The position numbers and the translations under genes are program-made. Shown here piece by piece: positions 14,556 to 20,777 of a stretch of DNA of 22,285 bases; positions within the stretch are counted from its first letter, which is position 1, and each line of letters starts with the position of its first letter. Where the stretch lies: positions 1-22,285 of the forward strand of contig VSPO01000050.1 of assembly GCA_009775375.1 (NCBI GenBank), read 5' to 3'. Origin of the DNA: Muribaculaceae bacterium. Its GTDB lineage: Bacteria > Bacteroidota > Bacteroidia > Bacteroidales > Muribaculaceae. The notes under the pieces are model-generated. The model was given only the letters and a program-made list of their open reading frames with translations, searched no databases and was not told where the DNA came from.

Positions 14556-16274
14556 GTGGACCATAATATTGAGATAGACAATAGGAGCCTCGTGGAGGAG
14601 TGCAGGAAGGGCGACAGGGTGGCGCTCAACCTTTTCTATACCCGTTTCGCGCCACGCATGCTCCGGCTGATCCATCGTTATGTGGAGGAGGAGAGGAATG
14701 CGGAAGACATTCTGCATGATGGATTTATCGTGGCCTTTACCCGCCTCGGTTCGCTCAAGAATTTCGATCGCGTTGATTATTGGCTTGCCTCAATCATGAA
14801 AAACCTGTCGCTGCAGTTTCTGCATAACCAGGACGTGGCGATAATGCTTCATGAAATTCCCGACGTGGAGGATTCCTCTGAAATCCACGACGTATTGGAT
14901 CTTGATGTGCTTGAATCCCTCATTAAGAAGCTTCCCAAGGGCTATCAGAAAGTGTTCCGGCTCGCCGTGCTTGAAAATAAGTCACACAAGGAGATTTCGA
15001 AGATACTCGGAATTGCCCCCAACTCGTCGTCATCTCAGTTGTTTCATGCGAAGGTGATGATGCGCAAGCTGATTGCTGAATACCGCCTTCAGGCCGGTGC
15101 GTTGTCTCTTTTGCTTGTCGCCGTGTCGATAGGATTGCAGTTCCTGCGGAATCCCGAAGCACGATTGGATAATCTTTCCGAGGAGATGCGGGCCGTTTCT
15201 CCATCCATCGATTCCGGCTCTTCGAAGTCAACTTCGGAGTCAACTTCGGAGTCAACCCTGAAGCAATCGTCGACTGTGGCTTCGATACCTTCGGTTACTG
15301 CTGTTCGTAATAATAAACTGAAATCGTCAGCCAGGCTTGCCTTGGCGGCTAAGGCAGATTCCATTGCTGTGCTTCCTGAAAAATCAATATCCTCGGGATT
15401 TGTTGTAGCCGACTCCTTGGCGGATTCGGTCGAATCCTCAACGCAGATTGCGCGTCAAGATTCAAATGACCATAACCGGAAGGATAATCCGCAAGATTCC
15501 TCTTTCCTGACCCCCGACGAAATCTATTATGCGAGAGTGGAGTCATATATGGCCTCCCGAAGCCGAAAGACGGGGTGGTCGTTTGGAGCCGGTGTCAATC
15601 CGGGGTTGGTGAATTTCGACATAGATATGTATGGCGATTCCGACATAGCACAGTTGCAGCCACCTTTTAATGACCCGGAGCCGGATGATGATCCCGACCA
15701 TAAGCCCGATGAGCAATTGGCTGGCGGCGTCATGCCACGGACAAGAGCAGAGTATGCCAATCAATATCAAGACTATGGCACGACCTCCCATCATAACTAC
15801 ATGCCGATCTCTTTCTCGCTGACCGCAAGGAAAGCGTTGTCTAAAAGAATAGGAGTGGAGACCGGATTGACCTACACCTATCTGCACACTAAATTTGAGA
15901 CACTTCGCAGCCAAAGCCATTGTCATTGGCATTACTTGGGCATACCGGTGAAGTTTGATGTGTCATTGTTTTCGGCGAAGAGGTTGAGAATGTATGTTTC
16001 GGTTGGCGGAGCGGTGGACATACCAGTGTATTCAAATGCGGTGGTGGAATCGAGATTCGACGCTCCTGACCTTAAACCGGGTCGATTCAATTCTTCAATC
16101 GTATGGTCGCTTTCTGCCAGCTACGGAGCATCCTTCAAGATATCCGACCGTGTGGAGGTGTTTCTTGAGCCGACCTTGCAACATCATTTCGAACACGGCC
16201 ACGTGGTGCCCAACATCTGGACCGACGACAAGTGTGGCTTCTCCCTCCCCATCGGCTTCCGCCTCAGCTGGTAA
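14556..16274 (+). CDS. ECF sigma factor fused to a membrane helix and an outer-membrane beta-barrel-like domain
   Basis: A single uninterrupted frame. The start used is GTG 14556 (572 residues), just before the sigma domain; TTG 14469 (601 residues) is the other option. Residues about 11-90 are sigma region 2 (LFYTRFAPRMLRL, NAEDILHDGFIVAFTRL, DYWLASIMKNLSLQFLH). About 115-172 are sigma region 4 (LPKGYQKVFRLAVLENKSHK, then EISKILGIAPNSSSSQLFHA). About 181-198 is one hydrophobic helix (GALSLLLVAVSIGLQFL). About 200-335 is a Ser/Thr/Asp-rich linker. About 338-572 resembles a compact outer-membrane barrel: GWSFGAGVNPGL, SFSLTARKALSKRIGVETGL, YLGIPVKFDVSLF, and an ending GFSLPIGFRLSW with the aromatic C-terminal residue typical of barrel strands. 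Bacteroidetes often encode an ECF sigma factor next to a separate TM/barrel protein; here they are one chain. Whether it works intact or is cleaved is unknown. Confidence 0.85.
   Translation: MDHNIEIDNRSLVEECRKGDRVALNLFYTRFAPRMLRLIHRYVEEERNAEDILHDGFIVAFTRLGSLKNFDRVDYWLASIMKNLSLQFLHNQDVAIMLHEIPDVEDSSEIHDVLDLDVLESLIKKLPKGYQKVFRLAVLENKSHKEISKILGIAPNSSSSQLFHAKVMMRKLIAEYRLQAGALSLLLVAVSIGLQFLRNPEARLDNLSEEMRAVSPSIDSGSSKSTSESTSESTLKQSSTVASIPSVTAVRNNKLKSSARLALAAKADSIAVLPEKSISSGFVVADSLADSVESSTQIARQDSNDHNRKDNPQDSSFLTPDEIYYARVESYMASRSRKTGWSFGAGVNPGLVNFDIDMYGDSDIAQLQPPFNDPEPDDDPDHKPDEQLAGGVMPRTRAEYANQYQDYGTTSHHNYMPISFSLTARKALSKRIGVETGLTYTYLHTKFETLRSQSHCHWHYLGIPVKFDVSLFSAKRLRMYVSVGGAVDIPVYSNAVVESRFDAPDLKPGRFNSSIVWSLSASYGASFKISDRVEVFLEPTLQHHFEHGHVVPNIWTDDKCGFSLPIGFRLSW
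15228..15257 (+). repeat. 12-bp tandem repeat in the sigma-fusion linker
   Basis: TCAACTTCGGAG occurs at 15228-15239 and 15240-15251, with a partial third copy (TCAACC) from 15252. It encodes Ser-Thr-Ser-Glu units in the periplasmic linker. A change in unit number would keep the reading frame and only alter linker length. Confidence 0.7.
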
Positions 16275-16297
16275 AGAAATTCCCCTCTAACCTCCCA

Positions 16298-16370
16298 TTA
16301 CCGCCATCCGGCGGTAAACGTCCCATAAACCGCCCTGCCGGTCAGGCAAGGCGGTTTATGAGACGTTTAC
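16298..16370. terminator. Bidirectional terminator with overlapping alternative hairpins
   Basis: A large stem pairs GTAAACGTC (16314-16322) with GACGTTTAC (16362-16370) and, inside it, ATAAACCGCC (16325-16334) with GGCGGTTTAT (16350-16359). TGTTTT follows on the plus strand. A second hairpin, TTACCGCC-ATCC-GGCGGTAA (16298-16317), shares bases 16314-16317 with the first, so the complete forms exclude each other. It sits between convergent genes; the stop codon of the minus-strand gene lies in the right arm. Confidence 0.7.
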
Positions 16371-16744
16371 TGTTTTAAAACTTTTTCCAACGCTTTCACA
16401 TCTCTTGGATGAAGATGATATATGACGCCTGACTTAACAGTAAGCGTAACGGTGTTATACAATCCAGAGGTCGTTTCAACTCTTGTTATGTCGGTTATTT
16501 TGATTTCAGATTTCTCATAACTATCAGTTCTCTTAAAAGAGATTGTCCCATTTTTTACAGAAATATTCGCCGGAAAAAAAAGTCCATAATATATCGTAAT
16601 GCAAGCTAATAAACTGGCACCAAAGAATCCTATTTGATCTTTTGGCTTTAGAAACAACAAGACAAAAGTCAATGCAAGGATATAATATACACAAACCTTA
16701 AGAATTTGTACTGCAATATATCTTCTGTCTATAGGGAATTTCAT
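16367..16744 (-). CDS. Small membrane protein with two helices and a PH-like C-terminal domain
   Basis: 125 residues from ATG 16744; an upstream in-frame GTG at 16756 would overlap the previous gene. Two hydrophobic segments (about 13-32, VCVYYILALTFVLLFL; about 40-58, IGFFGASLLACITIYYGLFF) form a hairpin. A short beta-rich domain follows (ISVKNGTISFKRT, IKITDITRVETTSGLYNTVT, VIYHLHPRDVKALEKVL), resembling bacterial PH-like domains. The ATG lies 1 nt after the upstream lipoprotein stop (TAATATG), indicating translational coupling. No specific function can be assigned. Confidence 0.65.
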   Translation of the reverse strand: MKFPIDRRYIAVQILKVCVYYILALTFVLLFLKPKDQIGFFGASLLACITIYYGLFFPANISVKNGTISFKRTDSYEKSEIKITDITRVETTSGLYNTVTLTVKSGVIYHLHPRDVKALEKVLKQ

Positions 16745-16745
16745 A

Positions 16746-17677
16746 TTATTGTTCACACCATTGTAGAGAACTGTTAACCGCTATGTTATTAGCAATTTTT
16801 AAGTTGTCTTTTGTGCTGGAATCCAATTGTGAATTCACGATGATATCATTTACTTTCGTTCCATATTCAACTAATTGACTATTCATTATATTAGAACAGT
16901 TATAAATAATTTTCTCACAGATCTCTCGATGTTGAATCGTTTTAGCAGTGTCATAATTGAAGCCTTTGTAATTATGATTAAAGAATATAGAAAGTATGAG
17001 TTCTGAGTTAATATCTTCCTGACTATTGGCATTTAACTGTGCCACAGGTTTGATAATAGATTCCAAATATTGAAATAGAAATTGAGTATTAATCGGGTAA
17101 TCATTTTGGATACCGTGTTTTTTAGCCGAAACAAAAACATCTTCATAGTAGGCGGAGAAATCAATATTTCCTTTATCATCAGTGTATGATTTCCCATTGG
17201 ACCGTACGTCATTAATAATTAGATTGTGGTAATAACCTACTGAGTCGATTATTGTAGCATTTTCATCAGGGAAAACTACGGTTTTAATTGAAGATGATTC
17301 TCCTCGGGTAATAGGTCGGATCTGTCCATTCCTTGTGTTGCATCGGGCTACCATATAATCCAAATAATCCTCATATAGGCCCGAACCAACTGCGGCTATA
17401 GGAGCTGCAAGAGGACCAGTTTCAGCAAATAATAAACCCACAACTCCATCTACTGCAAAAGATAGTCCTCTTCTTCCCCATTTATCCCAATCAACTCTGG
17501 ATTCAGGGATTGAATATACTTTCTGGAGACTATCTATTGAATAATAGAGTTTTGTCAGTTCTGCGTTTTGTGGCGCTTGTATTGGCTCAATGACGATGTC
17601 TTCTGCACTATTACAACTTGTAATTGATGTAATTACAACAGTGAAAAAACAACTACTAAGAATGATATCTTTTTCAT
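16746..17677 (-). CDS. Lipoprotein of unknown function, apparent 1-nt frameshift in the signal peptide
   Basis: The main frame encodes about 290 residues after a lipobox-like ITSC. As it stands, that frame can only be entered from an upstream ATG at 17729, giving MNPKKRIRSSNQLNYKHHEK, an unlikely signal peptide. The natural start is ATG 17677 (MKKISFLVVVF), which is one base out of frame and stops soon after. If the T6 run (A6 at 17644-17649 on the plus strand) had seven bases, the reading would be MKKISFLVVVFFTVVITSIT and then SC, a textbook lipoprotein signal. The mature part has a glycine/alanine-rich hydrophobic stretch (VGLLFAETGPLAAPIAAVGS) and no recognised domain. It is probably exported and lipid-anchored when in frame. 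The small membrane-protein gene follows by 1 nt, and a strong promoter lies at 17829-17859. Confidence 0.6.
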
Positions 17678-17700
17678 GATGTTTGTAATTGAGTTGGTTA

Positions 17701-17787
17701 CTACTTCTTATACGCTTTTTTGGATTCACGCACTTTTATACAGTTTGATCTGTCGTTGCCAATCAAATTGACAACTATGATTGGCAT
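17701..17787 (-). CDS. Possible 28-residue leader or small membrane peptide
   Basis: Between the promoter at 17829-17859 and the lipoprotein start, an ATG at 17787 opens MPIIVVNLIGNDRSNCIKVR and eight more residues (ESKKAYKK), then TAG. The frame extends upstream without a stop through hydrophobic residues (LPILAPIVA), so a TTG start near 17820 would add to the helix. A short hydrophobic helix with a basic tail would suit a membrane peptide, but the reading may be chance. Confidence 0.25.
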   Translation of the reverse strand: MPIIVVNLIGNDRSNCIKVRESKKAYKK

Positions 17788-17828
17788 TGCCACAATCGGC
17801 GCCAATATAGGCAATCCCAATTCGACTG

Positions 17829-17859
17829 CAAAGGTACATAGAAAAATGTAAATAACAAA
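17829..17859 (-). promoter_or_regulatory. Promoter of the lipoprotein unit (Bacteroidetes type)
   Basis: Read on the minus strand, TTTG (17859-17856), 19 bases, then TACCTTTG (17836-17829). This is an exact match to TTTG-N19-TAnnTTTG. Transcription would start near 17822 and give a leader of about 145 nt before ATG 17677. Confidence 0.75.
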
Positions 17860-17944
17860 GAAATAATTTTTTCTATAAAAAAACACGTGTATCGGATGCA
17901 GTATTTCGGGATTGCGCAATCTTATAGATAAAACATATTGCATC

Positions 17945-18674
17945 ATGATAAGAAATAAGATGAATTTTACGGTGATATTTTCCCGTCTTTGTGCCGCAGG
18001 GCTGGCAATCCTTGTCATTCCTTTTTTGTTCATTGCCTGTCTTTTTGTAACGTCGTGTACTAACGATGACGAGCCAAAGGACAAGACTAAAGACATCATT
18101 ATGTCTGTCTCGGAAGAGCCGGGGATAATGTACGATCTCTTCGATTCTGATAAAAAATATCCTATGGCATGTATGCGTGTCATGGATGAGGATTTTCCCG
18201 GAGAGTGGCGAAACTTGTCAATGTCTGCCATTGAAGATTTCAATTACGAGATTGGACATATGTATACATTGAAAGTGAGCCGCACTATCCTTGCCAATCC
18301 TCCTGCCGATGCAAGTGCATATACCTACAAACTGCTCACCGTACTTGAGGATAGAATATGGCCGGAACCAAAGCCGGATGATAATAAAATAGTGGTTGTC
18401 CGCGAGGAAGACATCCCTTACGCAGATAAATGTCCTTATCATATCTACGACCTTTACAAAGTACGCCTACGTCCTCTCTCCATTAACCGAGAAGATTGAA
18501 AAGGTATATTTGACAAGAGCCGCGCTATATCTTAAAGATGTGATTTTGCAGGAATTGTTTGATGAGATTGTAAACGAGTACGAGAGTGGAAAGACGCTTG
18601 AATACGGTCTTGTTATCGCCAATATCAGAGGCTATGGCCTTCAGAAAGTGAAATTCACAATATCAAAAGAATAA
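17945..18674 (+). pseudogene. DUF4377-like lipoprotein with a frameshift
   Basis: ATG 17945 (or 17960) starts a signal peptide with Cys after FVTS (33rd residue from 17960). A domain follows that resembles DUF4377: YPMACMRVMDEDFPGEWRNL, IEDFNYEIGHMYTLKVSR, NPPADASAYTYKLLTVLEDR. This frame ends at 18499 after PYHIYDLYKVRLRPLSINRED. A second frame open from 18396 to 18674 has no ATG at its start and reads SPLTEKIEKVYLTRAALYLK and on to VKFTISKE, clearly protein-like. Adding one CT to the (CT)3 run at 18474-18479 joins the two as RLRPLSPLTEKIEKVYL. It is therefore most likely one gene of about 240 residues with a 2-nt loss. It is divergent from the lipoprotein unit at 17677. Confidence 0.6.
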
Positions 18675-18688
18675 TATAGATTGTGTTT

Positions 18689-18707
18689 GAATTTAACTCG
18701 GCTTAAG
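18689..18707 (+). repeat. Second exact copy of the 19-bp repeat end found at 2956-2974
   Basis: GAATTTAACTCGGCTTAAG is identical to 2956-2974, and similarity continues upstream (TAGATTGTGTTT here, TAGAGTGAGTTC there). It lies directly after the frameshifted DUF4377-like gene. Only one end of the element is recognisable. Confidence 0.6.
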
Positions 18708-18766
18708 ATGTCTCGTCCTGAGTCCCTTCCTTTCCCTTTTGAGTGCCTCTACCCGTAGGATGTGCT

Positions 18767-18814
18767 TATAATCCGCCAAAACTATGGTTCCCGATCCACT
18801 TTTGGCGGATTATA
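18767..18814. repeat. Perfect 15-bp inverted repeat with an 18-base loop
   Basis: TATAATCCGCCAAAA (18767-18781) is exactly complementary to TTTTGGCGGATTATA (18800-18814). No T tract follows on either strand, so it is not a standard terminator. It could be a recombinase or regulator site, a MITE remnant or an RNA hairpin. Confidence 0.6.
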
Positions 18815-18870
18815 GCGAGGTTTTGTCAGATATTATACTTAACTTTACACTTGAAATAGGATATATAGTT

Positions 18871-19018
18871 ATGATAATTGGAAGAAAACCAGAGAAAAAG
18901 GAACTATTGCGCCGACTGCCGTTTCTGGAGATATTGCGAAGGAAACGGGATGCATCTCTGCGACTCCGACGGCAACCTGATGCATTGCCATCTGCTGAAG
19001 TTCGAAGACTCGAAATAG
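18871..19018 (+). pseudogene. Small Cys-rich protein, frame broken by one base
   Basis: The frame ending at TAG 19016-19018 reads NYCADCRFWRYCEGNGMHLC followed by DSDGNLMHCHLLKFEDSK: five cysteines in a CxxC-x5-C-x8-C-x8-C pattern plus His, like a zinc or Fe-S site. It has no ATG. ATG 18871 begins MIIGRKPEKK in the neighbouring frame. Removing one base from AAAAAGG (18895-18901) joins them into a 48-residue protein. The uninterrupted frame of ATG 18871 is Arg/Leu-rich and less protein-like. Family not recognised. The rest of 18675-19058 holds only the repeat and inverted repeat listed separately. Confidence 0.4.
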
Positions 19019-19058
19019 CTCGTGGAATTGGGAAATGGCTTGCCGGCGAGTCGGCGGA

Positions 19059-19090
19059 TTTGGATATTTGGATAGCAATTATTATCTTTG
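19059..19090 (+). promoter_or_regulatory. Promoter of the TonB-domain gene
   Basis: TTTG (19059-19062), 20 bases and TATCTTTG (19083-19090) match the Bacteroidetes promoter pattern. The start point would lie near 19097, about 95 nt before ATG 19193. Confidence 0.65.
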
Positions 19091-19192
19091 CTCCCAATTA
19101 GCAAACCGCTTGTCTCTGCCCGACGCCGAAAATGCCGCACAATGCGCGCGATTCACTGTCGGATGTCGGGGCAAGATAAAAACATCCTCAGA

Positions 19193-19549
19193 ATGAAAAA
19201 ATTATTGATTTCGATAATCTGTGCGTTAGGCGCCTTCTTATCAATGACAGCGGCCGATGTTCCGACGTATCCGGGCGGGAAAGAGGCCATGGACAAGTTT
19301 ATCGCCGCCACGAAGAAATATCCCGCCCCGGCCAAGGCAAATGGCGTGGAGGGGATAGTCAGCGTGAAATTCACGGTCAACCCCGACGGCACCATCGGGG
19401 CAATCAAGATAGTCAGGATGATCGATCCCGACCTTGAGCAGGAGGCCATCCGCATAGTAAAGAAAATGCCGGCATGGATTCCGGCAGAAAAGGATGGCCA
19501 GCCCGTAGCAGCGGATGCTGAGGTGGCAATCACGTTCAGTCTGGAATGA
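19193..19549 (+). CDS. Small secreted TonB C-terminal-domain protein
   Basis: 118 residues from ATG 19193; the frame is open further upstream to 19088, but the signal peptide MKKLLISIICALGAFLSMTA fixes the start. The mature part is a TonB_C-like domain (PF03544 type): a VPTYPGGKEAMDKFIAATKK segment, VEGIVSVKFTVNPDGTIGAI, LEQEAIRIVKKMPAWIPAEK, and DAEVAITFSLE. It lacks the transmembrane and Pro-rich parts of real TonB, so it is a free periplasmic domain rather than an energy transducer. Such lone domains are common in Bacteroidetes and their role is unclear. It is transcribed alone from its own promoter and ends at the terminator at 19566. Confidence 0.85.
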   Translation: MKKLLISIICALGAFLSMTAADVPTYPGGKEAMDKFIAATKKYPAPAKANGVEGIVSVKFTVNPDGTIGAIKIVRMIDPDLEQEAIRIVKKMPAWIPAEKDGQPVAADAEVAITFSLE

Positions 19550-19565
19550 CTCAGACTCCAAGACA

Positions 19566-19607
19566 TATAAAAATCCCCCGCGTCAGCTGATGCGGGGGAT
19601 TTTTATA
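19566..19607. terminator. Strong bidirectional terminator
   Basis: TATAAAAATCCCCCGC (19566-19581), a 10-base loop and GCGGGGGATTTTTATA (19592-19607) form a perfect 16-bp stem with A/T tracts on both sides. It lies between the convergent TonB-domain gene and the FKBP unit and serves both. Confidence 0.92.
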
Positions 19608-19634
19608 CGTCGTCCCAGGACAGGATCGGATGGA

Positions 19635-20492
19635 TTATTCGGCTTTCTCGGTCTGGGCGGCTACTGTCGGAGTCATCTCTATGTTGAGCACGTCCTCAGG
19701 CTTGAGGTTGAGCTGCGACGAACGCTGGCCGAAAAGGGCTTGCGCCGTGGTCATGAAAGTGCCGGTCTGCCCTGATGAGAGCGAAAGAAGGGCATCGTTC
19801 AGCGGATTGTCGTCGGATTTCTCCCTCACCTGTATCTGACCCGGAAGCGGAGCGTTCACCTCCTTGCCGTCGGCAGTGGTGATCTTGATCTTCAGGTCAA
19901 CCTTGTCGCCGGCCTTCAGCTTTTCGCCTTGGGCATTGCCGACAGAGCCATAAAGATTGTCGGTGATTTTCGAGAGCTTCTTGGCTCCGGCCTCTTTCAC
20001 GAGAGCAGCCGTTGCGGCCTCTTTGTCGCGATTCTCTTTGGCGGTGTTAAACTCGCCGAGGATGCGGTAGAATTCCTTCTGCATCTCGTTCTGGTCGGCC
20101 ACGGAGTCGGATTCGAGAGCCTCGCGAAGACCCTTGAGGAAGCCTCTGTTGGAAAGCTTCACGCCATAGTCGTCGCTGAACTGAGCCATGTTCATGGCCA
20201 TCTGCATACCAAGGGAAACGCCCTGGTTGTAGGCCTCGTTGCCGGCTTTGACGGCGTTGAGCCCGGCCTGCACTCCGCGAAGATACTCATGACGGGCATC
20301 CTCTGAGGAGAGGGTTGTGTCGGTCTCGGCGGTGCGCTTGTATTCAATGCCCCGGAACTGACCGAAGTAATACATCAGCGAGTCGGCCTTGGCTGCCTCG
20401 GAGGCAGATCCGGCGCCTGTCGCGCTATTGTTCTGGCAGGAAGCGAGCATAAGCCCGGCAGCTGCCATGCAAAGAAAAGATTTGAATTTCAT
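19635..20492 (-). CDS. FKBP-related lipoprotein with a degenerate isomerase domain
   Basis: 285 residues. Lipoprotein signal MKFKSFLCMAAAGLMLASC, with C19 as the lipidated residue. Residues about 35-170 resemble the alpha-helical FKBP N-terminal (dimerisation) domain: ADSLMYYFGQFRG, GVSLGMQMAMNMAQFSDDYG, LKGLREALESD. Residues about 190-280 follow an FKBP-like order but without the canonical active-site blocks: LKAGDKVDLKIKITTADGKE stands where VTVHYTGRLxDGTVFDSS is expected, and neither FDSS nor RVIPGW is recognisable. Peptidyl-prolyl isomerase activity is therefore doubtful; a chaperone-like role is possible. It is the last gene of the four-gene minus-strand unit, 15 nt after the small lipoprotein gene, and is followed by the strong terminator. 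Confidence 0.75.
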   Translation of the reverse strand: MKFKSFLCMAAAGLMLASCQNNSATGAGSASEAAKADSLMYYFGQFRGIEYKRTAETDTTLSSEDARHEYLRGVQAGLNAVKAGNEAYNQGVSLGMQMAMNMAQFSDDYGVKLSNRGFLKGLREALESDSVADQNEMQKEFYRILGEFNTAKENRDKEAATAALVKEAGAKKLSKITDNLYGSVGNAQGEKLKAGDKVDLKIKITTADGKEVNAPLPGQIQVREKSDDNPLNDALLSLSSGQTGTFMTTAQALFGQRSSQLNLKPEDVLNIEMTPTVAAQTEKAE

Positions 20493-20507
20493 TTTGTTGA
20501 GCTTTTT

Positions 20508-20777
20508 TTATCTGACGCTTTCCGGAGAGATTGGCACATCGAAAATCTTGTGCCGGCGACGCTCTCGGCGTGAGTCATCCTCATTCACCGAATCCGTCTG
20601 CGCCGTATCCACTGAATCCGGCATCTCCGAAACGATTATTTCCGTAGAGTCGATCACCACTTCAGCCGTCTCCCCTGTGGGAATCACATTGTCGGTAGTG
20701 CGTCCCTTGCATTGGGTCAGCGTTGCCGTTGCCAACAATGCGAATAGGGCTGCATATGAACCGCGAGAGACTTTCAT
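20508..20777 (-). CDS. Small lipoprotein of unknown function
   Basis: 89 residues. Signal peptide MKVSRGSYAALFALLATATL ends in the lipobox LTQC (C23). The mature part is short, acidic and Ser/Thr/Asp-rich (DSTEIIVSEMPDSVDTAQTD), then basic (RRERRRHK), with no recognised domain; it looks disordered. Its ATG overlaps the TGA of the upstream FKBP gene (TGATG), so translation is coupled. Its place inside an FKBP unit suggests an accessory role at the membrane, which is inference only. Confidence 0.7.
   Translation of the reverse strand: MKVSRGSYAALFALLATATLTQCKGRTTDNVIPTGETAEVVIDSTEIIVSEMPDSVDTAQTDSVNEDDSRRERRRHKIFDVPISPESVR

Noticed and set aside
14469..16274. Idea that the sigma factor and the barrel are two genes
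   Set aside because: There is no stop codon between them, and the linker frame is continuous through the transmembrane segment and low-complexity region.
17701..18243. A 180-codon minus-strand frame overlapping the DUF4377-like gene
   Set aside because: Its first two-thirds is antisense to a signal peptide and domain on the plus strand, and the minus-strand promoter at 17829-17859 would start transcription inside it. Only its last about 28-40 codons are kept as a possible leader peptide.
18784..19101. A 105-codon Arg/Leu-rich frame
   Set aside because: It starts inside the inverted-repeat loop and is out of frame with the much more protein-like Cys-rich reading over the same bases.
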